DNA of 64,000 nt from Chloranthus sessilifolius (taxonomy: Eukaryota; Streptophyta; Magnoliopsida; Chloranthales; Chloranthaceae). The notes under the pieces were generated by a model that was not told the origin of the DNA, made no database searches, and saw only the letters and a list, made by a program, of their open reading frames with translations. The stretch is taken from NCBI GenBank assembly GCA_021018995.1, contig CM037588.1, positions 147,393,725 to 147,457,724 of the forward strand, in the 5' to 3' direction. Shown here piece by piece: positions 12,106 to 22,965 of the stretch. Both the position numbers and the translations under genes were made by a program. How positions within the stretch are numbered: position 1 is the first letter of the stretch; each line of letters begins with the position of its first letter.

Positions 12106-12109
12106 ACCC

Positions 12110-12361
12110 ATCTTCTCCTGCCAGCTACATCAGGTGATAATTGTTTTTCATCCCAATCTTTCACCCAATGGATCTTTAGATCACGAGCGTACCATCAAAC
12201 GGACAATTTTTTATTACAAGCAGCACAAATCTAAAAATGTTTCCTTAAAAGAAGGTTTGATCATGATGTGTCTGACACGATTTTAGGACCACTTTTTGGG
12301 ATGTGTGCCACTTATAATAGAAAACTGACCATCCGATGGAATGCTCATGATCTCAAGATCC
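12110..12361. repeat. Left half of dispersed foldback module interrupted by the Harbinger insertion
   Basis: Text such as CATCCCAATCTTTCACCC, GGATCTTTAGATCA and GACCATCCGATGG matches a foldback module also seen at 5480-5800, 35150-35800 and 45700-45820. It stops at GATCTCAAGATCC before TTA at 12362. Its missing right half continues at 33847 (TTAGTGTGGAAGATTGAGATG...). Confidence 0.6.
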
Positions 12362-12944
12362 TTAGGCGTCTTTCGATAGCCATTTTTGCTGAGAATCTGG
12401 GTAGATTCTGAGTTTTTTTGCAAGATCTGAGCAAAAGCCCACGTTCGATAGAGATTTTGGGGAAGCGGGAATCGGAGCCTTTTCCGAGCGATAGCGACGT
12501 CTGGTCGTCCGAGCAATCCTCTCGGATTAGCTCAGATTCTGAGCTCAGAAAATGGTGATGAAGTATACCTCTCCTTGGATGTATGCAGCTGATCCAAACT
12601 TCATCGTCAACGGTCATGAGGCGTCGAAACAGCTACGTAGTAACTCAAGCTAACCCATCGCCTTCCCCAACTATCCATGGCAATGTAGGGCCACCGATTC
12701 TAAAGACATCATCTCTAGATCACACCGATTCATAGCCGTTGAAAAGGAGTGTCCAAGAATCGATTCTCGATGAACTACATTCACATGGCTACGCTTGAGT
12801 TGAATGCAATGTGGTGGAAATCCAAGAGGGCCGCATCGCTGGGAGCTTGCAGATATGGAGTCTGCTTAAGCAGAGCTCACTCTGGTAAGACACATGTCTC
12901 CTACTCTGATTCATAGCTTCAAAGAGGTGATTGATTGGGGGCAT

Positions 12945-13034
12945 TGAAGGCTATAAAATGCTCCCCTTGCCTCTCTTCAAACCATCTCCGTGTTTGCATT
13001 CCAACGCCATGAAGGTGTTTGAATTAAGGCCAAG
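12945..13034 (+). promoter_or_regulatory. Probable core promoter and 5' leader exon of the Harbinger genes
   Basis: CTATAAAATG at about 12952 is a good plant TATA box. Downstream is pyrimidine-rich sequence suitable for transcription start, then a leader ending GCCAAG|GTGAGT at 13034/13035, a strong donor. The next plausible acceptor before a coding start is TTTTTAG at 16616, just before the ORF1 ATG, giving a 3.6-kb 5' UTR intron. This is inference from signals; no transcript evidence is available. Confidence 0.45.
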
Positions 13035-13479
13035 GTGAGTTTTTTGGTAAATTTTATAGAAACTCGCTTCTTTGCTATTTACAATCTACCACTGATGTAA
13101 TATATAGTTGGTGGTAGTGTTCTTTGCAATTTACTGATTTTATGATATGCAGATGCTTTCTAAATTATCTATGTCTTCTATTTGGGTCTTTGATCTTTTC
13201 TTACTTGCTCATCTCCACTTCTCTTGAATAGAATTCTTATAATAAAATCAAACCAGAGAGAGCCGTCTTCAACAAAATTGAATCTCTTGTCGATGGATTT
13301 CCTCTAAATTTTGTCTAACCAAGTTAAACTCTTTAATCACCAACATTGGTGCTTTCTTCTTTTTTCATTAAATTTATAAAATTTAAAGAGAGTCAACGTT
13401 GCCGCTTTAATGGCTTCGATTCAGTGTTAATAAATCTAGAGTTGCTTCTTTACTTTCTTTTTTTTGTTTTTCATCTTGA

Positions 13480-13640
13480 TAAGAAATCTCAAATTTTATT
13501 CTTCACTTTTCTATTTTTTTTTTGTTTTTCTAGTTGATATTAAATCTCGAGTTTCTTCTTCACTTGTCTGTTTTTTTTTTGTTTTTCATGCTGATATTAA
13601 ATCTGGAGTTTATTCTTCACTTTAATATTGGCCATTAATG
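13480..13640. repeat. Minisatellite, short array (TTCTTCACTTNTCTG / GCTGATATTAAATCT)
   Basis: About three units containing GATATTAAATCT, TTTCTTCTTCACTT and a long T run with TGTTTTTC. The same unit forms a larger array at 15170-15650. Confidence 0.75.
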
Positions 13641-15018
13641 ATTTTTAGGGTTTTAGTTAAAAGTAAAAACAAGGGTTGAGTTTAGAGTGGACAAATGAGA
13701 TGGTTCAGAATTTTGAGCTCATTTCAGTTCAATGGATAAGCTATTATTTAGACGGCTTGGATTGCTCACATCTTACCCTTTTAAGGGTGTAAGATCCTTT
13801 AAACACCAAAATAGTATTTAAAAGATGATAAGGAGAGTCAATCATTAATCCCAAAAGTTACACTAATAAGATGATCATAATCATATAAACTGATCAATCT
13901 AATATTTGATTTTTTATTCATAAAAAAGGAGTCTCATTGAATTGATAGGAAGGATCTAAGGTCCCATGTACTAATTGCAAGTAGATATTGAAGCACTACT
14001 ATTTTTGGTGGTGCTAAGAATCACCATATTATATACTAGATTTTCACACACATGAGTGGCATTTTTCATTGAATGGCTATGAGCAGAACCAATCTTCAAT
14101 CTCCAAACCCACTTCGAAAATCCAACATAAATCCACAAAAAACTAAGATTTAAATCTTTAAGGTAATGAATCCATCTCCTTATTAGATTACATAAAAATC
14201 TAAATCCAAGAGATATAGAGGAAGTGGATTATTTGCTCTATTCTTGTATATAATCTCATTATAAGTGTTTGATTCTTAGAAAATAGATGTTTTTCTTCAC
14301 TTTAATGTGGTTTTAATTTCTGGGTTTTTGATTTCCCACATTTTCAAGTTTACAATTCTTTGGCAGTAAACTCATAATATTTCATTCTTGTTATGCTGAT
14401 TTCTTTCTTGTTATGCTAATGTTCCCTATTTAGGTCCATTAGGTCTCACGTCCATATATATATATATACATACAACAACCATCAAATCAAGTATGTATCA
14501 AAACACTATTTTGGAGAAGCTTAGGATTTAGGAATGATGATGAGCGAGTGTATACAGAAAGGCATACTTAAGCTTATGCAGTAGATAATTGTTGTTAACT
14601 CAAATTTCAAGAATATACGTACAACCATTACCCATCTCTATAATTTCAATTAGAGAATTGAATGTTATAGATCCATACACTCCACATCTTTTTGGAATAA
14701 TTGCTACGAGTTTTATCTTGTTTGAAGCTTATGCATATTTTATGATATGCATACTTGATTTCCTCATTCTAAATCAAAGATGAAAGAAATTGAAGAGATG
14801 GCTTCTTAGCCTATGCTCAAGCTGTGTGACTTGGGAGGTAGATCTTGTTAGTTGATTTTATAGTAATCTAGCCAAGTTCATTGGCAAGCGGTAATAGACA
14901 TTCTGAATTGTATTGGAACATTGAAGTATTGAATGATTTGTTGTCAAAGTCACGACTTGGATGTCAGTGAAAACTCCAATGCAGACCATGGATTGTATGA
15001 CTTGAGACTTTTTTCTTA

Positions 15019-15020
<2 letters not shown>

Positions 15021-15070
<50 letters not shown>
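15021..15070. repeat. (AT)n microsatellite
   Basis: About 50 bp of uninterrupted AT dinucleotides. A second run lies at about 16048-16104, and shorter ones near 14455, 42318 and 47105. Confidence 0.95.
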
Positions 15071-15073
<3 letters not shown>

Positions 15074-15169
15074 TATTTGAATTCAGTTTTGGATCCTTAT
15101 TCCTCTGTTTTTTTTTGTTTTTTTTTGGATCCATATATATATATTTTTATTTTCACTTTTCTGTTGTTT

Positions 15170-15650
15170 TTTTTTTTTCAAGCTGATATGAAATCTGGGC
15201 TACATTCTTCACTTTTCTGTTTTTTTTTTGTTTTTCTAGCTGATATTAAATTTGGTATTTCTTCTTCACTTGTCTGTTTTTTTTTTCTAGCTGATATTCA
15301 ATCTAGGATTTCTTCTTCACTTGTCTGGTTTTTCTTTGTTTTTCTAGCTGATATTAAATTTGGTATTTCTTCTTCACCTATCTGTTTTTTTTTGTTTATT
15401 ATGCTGATATTAAATCTGGTATTTCTTCTTCACTTGTCTTTTTTTTTTGTGCGTCATGCTGATATTAAATCTGGTATTTCTGGGCATCTTGTCTGTTTTT
15501 TTTTTGTTTTTCATGCTGATATTAAATCTGGTATTTCTTCTTCACTTGCCTTTTTTTTTTGGTTTATCATGCTGATATTAAATCTGATATTTCTGGGCAT
15601 CTTATCTGTTTTTTTTTTGTTTTTCTTGCTGACATTAACTACTATATACC
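15170..15650. repeat. Minisatellite, about eight units of 50-66 bp
   Basis: Units of GCTGATATTAAATCTGG + TATTTCTTCTTCACTTG + TCTG(T)n repeat about eight times. The frame through them (SSSLVCFFF-type repeats, 15077-15754) is an artefact of the repeat, not a gene. It lies in the presumed 5' UTR intron of the Harbinger genes. Confidence 0.88.
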
Positions 15651-16044
15651 TTCTATATTTTGCTGTGAGAACTGAAATCTATAGAGCAGTGGTAGATTTC
15701 TATCACTATTTCTTGAAAACATATTTTTTTTTAATTTCACCATTTTCCTATTGATTACAGTGGTAATGGGGCAAAGCAGGAATAGTCAGATTTTATTTTT
15801 TGAATAACTTATTTGGAAAATTCTTAAAATTTTCTTTCTTGGTCTCTTGTCCCATTTCGTGTTTTTAATTGTAGTATTTTTTTTACTGTTTTGGAACAAA
15901 TAAATGAGCAGAAGGAGGCATTTTCTATATACAATATAGCATATTTGAATGAAAAGCCTTAAATTTCAGTAGCCAATAGTAACTACATTTGTACTTGGAG
16001 AGAAATCAGGCATCACAAGATATCGTTTGATGTGTCACGATTGA

Positions 16045-16108
<64 letters not shown>

Positions 16109-16629
16109 CAATAGCCACCAACTACTGTTGTATATATACACTATGTACAACAGCGAACAGTTCGCACTGATTATGCCTTAAAAGTTCATTTCTGTATTCT
16201 TTTTATTGAGGTTTTTTTTTTTTTTTTGCATAATATGTTCTTCCACTTCCCATTAAACTGCTGCTGCTAAAATGTGGATTGAACTGCTGCTGCTCTTGTG
16301 AAATGATATCCATAGTACAGTAGGATGAGTGGTAGAATTTCAACATGTTATTGAAAGCATGGACCGATGATTAACACATAGTTTGAATGGATTTATGTGT
16401 TTGGGTAGAATTCAAACATGCTATTATAAGCATTGATTGATTTCTAACACTGAATCTGATAGATTAATGTGTTTAGAGCATGCACGTTTATACAAAATCA
16501 GTCCATGCTTTCATCAGAGTCATTAAGACGAGTCTATATGGTCGTCGTATGTCAACCACCAAATATCGAGGCAAACCTTGTTTATGTAAAAAATCTAAAA
16601 CTTTGATAATTTTTAGGGGAACATAAGTT

Positions 16630-17721
16630 ATGAGTAGCCGCAAGGGAAAGGGTGTTGCCCATAATTGGTCGATCAAAAATTTCACGTGGAATGAGCAACA
16701 AGATAAGGCCTATATCGAGGAACTGGTTGAGCAATACCATCTACGTTGGAAACTACCTAACGGAACGTGGCAAAAAAATGTGTGGCCTGAGATGGCCGAA
16801 AAGCTAAAGTCTTACGAGTGCTTCGAAGGGAAACTGGAAGAACTCACCAGAGATAAATGCTATAATCACTTGAAGTCAGTGAGGAATAATTACTCTAGGA
16901 TGAAGAAAATTCTTGATACTAGTGGTTTTGGTTGGGACAATGATAATAAAATGGTCATTGCAGAAACTGATATATGGGACAATTTCATTTCTGCACTGGT
17001 TAGTAACTACGAACTTTAACCTTGCTTGAGGTGTGAATCTAAACAGTCGTACATAATTTGAACATTTCATTTAACCTAACATACATGACTTCAGGGTAAT
17101 ATCTGGGCTACAAATTATCGAGGTAGGAAGGTTCAAGACTACAAATTGCTTTGTCTTCTATTTGGAAACAGCACATATACTGGGGCTGAGGAGTTCCACC
17201 CTAGGGATCGTCGATCCCCTATCCAAGAACGTGCTATTCCTCTTGGCGATGACTTTAGTGGGGACTCATACCACCCAGTATTTGATAATGAGGAGTTCCC
17301 CTACCAAGAAGGGCCTACCAATGCAGAGTCTCCCTTAACTGCGGAGAGTGGTCCAAACCCAAGCACCCTAACCCGCCCTACTCGAAACTCCAATTCAAGT
17401 GGGTCTGGAAGGAAACGAAAGAGTGTAGACCTCCCTGATGGTATTCTTGAGCAGCTAGCGGGATTTCGAACAACTCTTGAAAGCATCGCTAATCGGGCCG
17501 TCCCTGAACCACCTCAACCACCTCGAAGTAATCATGAACAATTTTTGGAATTTTTACAAGAAATGAGAGCAAACAACTTTATTGACCATTCTATGTTTAT
17601 GGAGCTCCTAGTTAAATTTGAGCAGTCCGGTCGAATAGCTGAGATAGTGATGGGGTTGCGCCCTGAGCATCGTCAATCCTACCTCTTTGCCTTATGTGGA
17701 AGGCCATGGCCACCTCCATAG
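16630..17721 (+). CDS. PIF/Harbinger ORF1: Myb/SANT-like DNA-binding protein
   Basis: Two exons, 16630-16998 and 17095-17721, joined at CACTG|GTTAGT...TTCAG|GGTAAT in phase 0, give 331 residues. The N-terminal ~120 residues form a Myb/SANT-like domain (Myb_DNA-bind_3 type: WNEQQDKAYIEELVEQ, LTRDKCYNHLKSVRNNY, GFGWDNDNKMV, IWDNFI). The middle is low complexity with a basic GRKRKSVDLPDG segment and PEPPQPPRS; the C-terminus is helical. In PIF/Harbinger transposons this protein helps nuclear import and DNA binding of the transposase encoded next door (17828-18992). The ATG is real and sits 14 nt after a TTTTTAG acceptor. No stop interrupts it, so it appears intact. Confidence 0.82.
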
Positions 17722-17827
17722 GCCTATTGATGTTTATGTTATAAAGTTGTTTTGATTTTATAAATTTGTGAGTTAATGTAAAAAAATTATGGTAATTAAA
17801 CTGAATGAGCTTTGTCAATTAGGTATA

Positions 17828-18992
17828 ATGGCACCCCCCCTCGTATCCGGTGACGAATTGATTGCGATGTGTACAGTGGGCTTCGTCATTACCGCCATTG
17901 TTATCATCTTAACACTTCACCGTAAAGGCGACATCACACACATCGATTCTCACCGTCCGTTATATGCTCGTGAAACCCTTCGCGGCATCCAGATGTTGCA
18001 TATGAACTATTCGTATTCGTAAGTTTATGTAACGGCCTTTAGGGCGTAGGGGTCCGTTGGAGGACTCACAAAGGATGAAGGTGGAGGAGGCGGTTGCTAT
18101 ATTCTTGTACACTATAGCCCAAAATCAAAAGAATAGAACCGCCCAAGATAGATTCCAGCTCGCTCAACCATTAGCCTATGTTTTAATAGCGCATTTGCCA
18201 TCTTTGTAATGGCCATTTCATGACGAGAAATGTGCTCTTACTACTAGAACTCCCCCGGAGATTAGTAGCCAACAAAGGTTTTACCCCTGGTTCAAAGGTG
18301 CTGTAGGAGCTATCGATGGTACACATGTTAACGTTATCGTTCCCAGGCGGGACTCACAGCGTTATCGAAACCGTCACAATGCGACATCACAAAATGTTTT
18401 GTGTGTGGTATCGTTTGACATGCTATTCCAATACATACTCCCTGGATGGGAGGGGTCTTCCCCAGACTCAAAAGTTTTAGCAAGTGCTCTCTCTAAGCCA
18501 CAAAATCAACTTCAAGTGCCACTGAACAAGTATTACCTTGTGGATGGGGGTTATTCCAACATGCGAGGCTTTCTAGCTCCCTATCGGGGGGTTCGCTACC
18601 ATATTAAAGAATTCAATACCTCGAATCCCCCATTGACTCCACAAGAACTTTTCAATAAGCGACATGCGTCCTTACGTAATGTAGTTGAGAGAACATTTGG
18701 GGTACTGAAACAACGGTTTCCGTTATTGAAAACAACCACGAGGTTTCCAATTCAATCACAAGTGAGAATAGTAACTGCATTTTGTATTCTACACAATTTT
18801 ATCAAATTATACGATCCAGAAGATCCATTCTTTGAAGAATGGCTAGAGGATCGTATCGTAGAGCCATCTGACGACTCGGTTCACGAGATAGATCCTGACA
18901 TCCATTGTACTCAAACCCCTGCAAATCACGAATGGATGAACACATTCCGTGATAATATAGCCAACACTATGTGGGACGCGCAATCACGTTGA
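17828..18992 (+). pseudogene. PIF/Harbinger DDE transposase (HARBI1/ALP1-like), disrupted
   Basis: The first part (17828-18018, ATG after AATTAG) encodes a hydrophobic segment and ends at a good donor TTC|GTAAGT. The main part from about 18060 contains VEEAVAIFLYTIAQNQKNR, then an in-frame TAA at 18207-18209, then the DDE_Tnp_4 catalytic core: first D in GAIDGTH (18315), second D in GSSPDSKVL (18465), E in NVVERTFGVLKQRFP (18687). YYLVDGGYSN and AFCILHNFI are family hallmarks. It ends at 18992. The stop, plus an apparent gap between the two parts, means it cannot make full-length transposase as read. The DDE residues themselves are intact, so decay is recent. Confidence 0.85.
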
Positions 18993-19106
18993 CATATTAA
19001 ATGTACAGTTGGTTATATGGTTTTATTGTAAACTCTGAACTTGAATCAATTAAATGACCCACTTCTCACTCTTGCACTTACTAACCAATTGACGTATTTT
19101 GTAGAT

Positions 19107-19442
19107 ATGGGTAAATATTACGTCGCGTTCGTTGGTAGGAGACCGGGTATATATCGAACCTGGGAGGAATGCTCGAGAGAAGTAACCGGTTTCTCTGGGG
19201 CTCTTCATCACTCCTTTCATTCGTACGATGAAGCACTGAATGCGTTACGACGACACCTAAATGAACCCTCATATAACCCACCCACATATCACCATGTACC
19301 TCCGATAACCCAACAAACACAACTAATGGATAAAGTGATAGATAGGGCCTCAGATGTTGGTGTGCGTGTAGATTGCATGTGTGGAATGTTTGCACGTGCA
19401 GTTATTATTGTTCTCCTATCCACTTTGGTTATTTATGTATGA
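19107..19442 (+). CDS. RNase H1 N-terminal (RNA/DNA-hybrid-binding) domain protein with C-terminal hydrophobic tail
   Basis: 111 residues from ATG 19107, which lies 2 nt after a TTTTGTAG acceptor. MGKYYVAFVGRRPGIYRTW, EECSREVTGFSGA and SFHSYDEALNAL match the small domain found at the N-terminus of eukaryotic RNase H1 and in caulimoviral P6 (Cauli_VI family), which binds RNA/DNA hybrids. No RNase H catalytic domain follows. The C-terminus is a hydrophobic stretch (AVIIVLLSTLVIYV) that could be a tail anchor. It lies 115 bp downstream of the Harbinger transposase in the same orientation, so I read it as an accessory ORF of that element. Its role there is unknown. Confidence 0.65.
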   Translation: MGKYYVAFVGRRPGIYRTWEECSREVTGFSGALHHSFHSYDEALNALRRHLNEPSYNPPTYHHVPPITQQTQLMDKVIDRASDVGVRVDCMCGMFARAVIIVLLSTLVIYV

Positions 19443-19586
19443 CAGTTACTGTGATTTCATTATAATTCTCAATATGAAGTTTCTCACTTTTCAAATTCTA
19501 TTATTTCTAATGTAATCAATTCATATCAGTTGTGTATCATATCCCAATTCAAAGTATTCTCAACTCGGTATATGGAATGTGCAGAA

Positions 19587-20122
19587 ATGTCAGGCACCCC
19601 TGGTTCATCTCATTCTCGACGGAGTTCATCGCCTGCTTGTCGGCAAGGCACCGAATTGATGTAGTTATTATTGACGATGAAGAGCCTGCTCCAGTGGCAC
19701 CCCGTGTGCCTCTCAGATTTAGGGCCCCCAGCCCCCTTACAGTTCGTCCCCTTGCACCACCCCTGGTTCGTACTCTAGCCCCCTTTGTTCATGTCATTCA
19801 ACCTCCCCCTGTTAATGACGACATCGTAGTCGCCCTCCCACGAGCTCCGGCCCCGATGCACTCGCACCTCCCCCCATATCGGTCGGGATATCAAACTCGC
19901 CTGATCCAACCTACAGTTGGGAGGGCTCGAGGTGAGGGTTGGCGTCGCGGCCTTGTCATACTCTGCTCCGACTCTGATACCTCAGATTTAGACTACCAGC
20001 TACCCCTCCATCATCGAGAGGCCTTGTCATACTCAGCTCCCACGAGCACCGACTCACCGGCCCGCACTGTAACAGCCTCCTACTCTTTGGAGGATGATGA
20101 CCAATCCGATGCTAGTTCGTAG
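19587..20122 (+). pseudogene. Proline-rich hypothetical protein of the Harbinger cluster, probable frameshift
   Basis: A start MSGTPGSSHSRRSSSPACRQ at 19587 lies 2 nt after GTGCAG and runs to TAG near 19660. A second frame, open from 19532, carries on with VVIIDDEEPAPVAPRV, a long P/A/R-rich middle and an acidic, Ser-rich end LEDDDQSDASS. The natural reading is one protein broken by a single frameshift near 19655. No domain is recognised. Composition suggests a disordered protein. A wrong start or an unrecognised intron is the alternative. Confidence 0.45.
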
Positions 20123-20127
20123 TGGTT

Positions 20128-20195
20128 GTTATGGGGGGAGGGGGGTGTTGATCGTTTGTGTTGTTATTATGGGGGGAGGGGGGTGCTGATTCTGG
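20128..20195 (+). repeat. Duplicated G-rich unit (GGGGGGAGGGGGG twice)
   Basis: GTTATGGGGGGAGGGGGGTG and TTATGGGGGGAGGGGGGTG lie about 38 bp apart, directly after the proline-rich frame. This has G-quadruplex potential in the presumed 3' UTR on the coding strand. Confidence 0.85.
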
Positions 20196-20702
20196 ATGTA
20201 GTTTCTTTTTTTGTAAATTAATGAAAAATGATGAATAGTTGTTTTATTCTGCTCTGCCTTTGTGTCCACAATCCTATGAAAAAAATGAAGTTCTCAGGTG
20301 TATATATACCATCCCTAATTTTTTTTTCCCTTCCACCATTATAGCAGATTTTGGTTCTAGTTCGGAGCATCAAAAGTCTGTTGATTGTCAAACTATGTAC
20401 TGAGTTTATTGTCAATAAGAGATTCCTTCTGCAGAACCTTGCGAGGGACAATCGAGCATGATGACTACATTGGCTATGCTACTTAAACAAAATAATCTTT
20501 CTGCTTTCGTACAATGACACACCGAGAACACGAAAATCACAGCAAGAGCAGCCAAACCAGCTTGATTGGGTGGCTATATGCAGGATGTCGTATGCTCTCC
20601 ATCGCCAGCATGAAGCCTGCAACATACCATAATTGATTTTTTTTCCTGTATGTAATAAGTATTCGTTTAAGTAAGGATGCTTAGTTTGTTAGATTTGATT
20701 CC

Positions 20703-20861
20703 CTAAGAATCAAATTCGTAGTCCATAAGTTTGTGAAAGAGCTGAAAGAGGCTCTGGATGCCGATATCCAAGGTAGGATCATGATGGAGAGGGAGATGCA
20801 GAGCTACATCAAGGAGAGAGAAAGAGAGGCTACTTGGAATGTTGAGCTTTCTCATCGGGAG
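20703..20861 (+). pseudogene. Orphan exon-like segment, charged coiled-coil (unknown gene)
   Basis: 53 in-frame codons with VHKFVKELKEALDADI and MQSYIKEREREATW, ending CGGGAG|GTATAG like an exon at a donor. The E/K/R-rich heptad pattern predicts a coiled coil. No start and no partner exon are seen nearby. It looks like a captured host-gene exon; I do not recognise the parent with confidence. Confidence 0.4.
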
Positions 20862-22829
20862 GTATAGAACTAGATTTAGGATTTTTAGTCGTTTCATGAT
20901 ATGAGGGATATATTTGTTTTTTTGGTCGATTTTTGGAAATTTATGTCGGATTTATTTTTCATAAGCCTTTGAATTTTCGTATGATATGTGCTTTTAGACA
21001 TAATTCTGTTTTGCTTCTTTTTTTGGTTACTTGTAATTAGTTGAAGCTGCATAATTGCTGTGTAGAGATCTAGAAATCTCATATAAAAACGCATTATTAC
21101 TGTAGGTTCTAGTTCATGCTCTTATCAAATAATAAGTTGGTGTATTCAATGACATTTACTAGGCCATTTATGCACCCAAAAGGTGATCAATCTAACCCTA
21201 GAGCTTCTTTAGGTAATAAATCAATGGTGGCGTAACTGGGTAATAATTTTTTGCACCAACGATCTTTACATCATGGCCTTCAAATAGGATGGCTTAGATG
21301 GTGTTTCACATGAGAAATCCCCAAAAACCAAGTCTGTTTTTAAACTATGTGCAAGAGAGTTTCTCGTGTGCAAGTAATGGCTCCCTTCTTAATTAGAATA
21401 GATACGCATTACATATCTATTAAAAACAACATAAATCAGGGTCTTTATTGACTGCTGAATCTCAGAACCACCATTGGCTAAAATTCTGGTCCTAAACATC
21501 TTAAAATACAGACATTTCCTAAAATACATATATTGCTCCAAAAGGATCAACATGGAAACAGCTGGTCCTTGAGCAAATACAGTATTGATTCCTTGTTCTC
21601 AATCCTAAACTAACCCAATCAAAAAAAGATAAGCCACTATATATAGGTAGAAGAAAGTATGGCTGAAACAAAAATGCATCCATCAACATAGCAATATCAA
21701 CCATTTATCATGAGGAAGTGGATATCATGATTATTACAAGTAACATTGTTTATTAGGAAGTTGGATCAAATTTGAAGTCATGCCATGTAGGCTCCAATAC
21801 ACTCTTTCTTCTTTCCTTTTGAAACATCAACTTTGAACTTTGTAAATTCAACACATTTTCCAAACATATCCACTCCCTGTTATACCCAATAGAACAATGT
21901 AGTATTTTTGGAAGTTAAAAGAAAGCACATGTGTTGAGAATCCGGACCAAAATCAGACATCAATTACTAAGTTTGTAAGCTTTACACAAATATCGCAGCA
22001 TATAATAAAAACTCTGTAAAATTTGACAAGCACCAGCTTTGATGCAGAAGCAATTTACTTGCTTTGATGAATGAGTAATCTATTTAAGAGATACTTAGTT
22101 TAATATCGAAATGCACCTACTTTGATGCATTACCATTTTTCAAGTATACAACTATGAATAGGTTAATTGAAGTTAGGGATACTCAAACTTATATGTCAAA
22201 TAATTTGGAGTTTTAGACAATAAACATGACACTGCTGCCTTTTGTCACAATCAGATTGTAGGTAAATCCTTCTTGTTAGCCTCTAATGGGCATATCATGT
22301 CTTGTGCCATCTTTGCCTCTTTCTAATGCCAAATCCTAGAAGGAAGCACATCTTGTAAATATTTTAAAAATAAGGCCGCAATCAACCAAAATGTGAAGAT
22401 GAAAAAAAACAAAAACAAAAACAAAACTGAATGAGCAACAACCATTAAAACACTATTATGCATTTGAGACAGAATATTTTGTATAAAGTGTACAGTGTAT
22501 AAGGTGTACTGGCTGTGCATCAAGATCTACAAAGAGACCATTCTATAATGAAAACTATATCTCAAGTGTGCTGAGAACTTTGCAATGGTCAGATTCTTAC
22601 ACGTTCAGCACACAAAGACACGTCAATATACAGTGATCCTGTAAACAAATTCATAATGACATTAGGAGTAGGCAGAAATGGGCCCTATAGCAGCTGGTAC
22701 ACAAAGCATCAATTATATACATGTGGCCGCATTTCTGTCAATGTTATGTTATGATTTATTGATACATATCATGGGAAGGACAAATAGTGTGACTCGATGT
22801 ATGTTTTTTAGGGATATATTGGGATTTTA

Positions 22830-22965
22830 AAGAGACCCAAATTCTGCTCTTTCACTCTCCGAAACAACTAAGAGCACTTACAACCAAACACCCTCCTACA
22901 CTAAAGTGTTCTACATGACAGCAGACAGCTGCTCTTTGCCTCCAAAGAGCAATCCCACTTTATCT
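22830..22965. mobile_element. Partial copy of the hAT MITE family seen at 34801-35015
   Basis: TTTCACTCTCCGAAACAACT, AAGAGCACTTACAA and GCCTCCAAAGAGCAATCCCA match the right half of the MITE at 34801-35015. The left terminus is not visible. Confidence 0.5.

Noticed and set aside
15077..15754. 225-codon open frame with repeated SSSLVCFFF text
   Set aside because: It is a reading of the T-rich minisatellite; composition and periodicity explain it.
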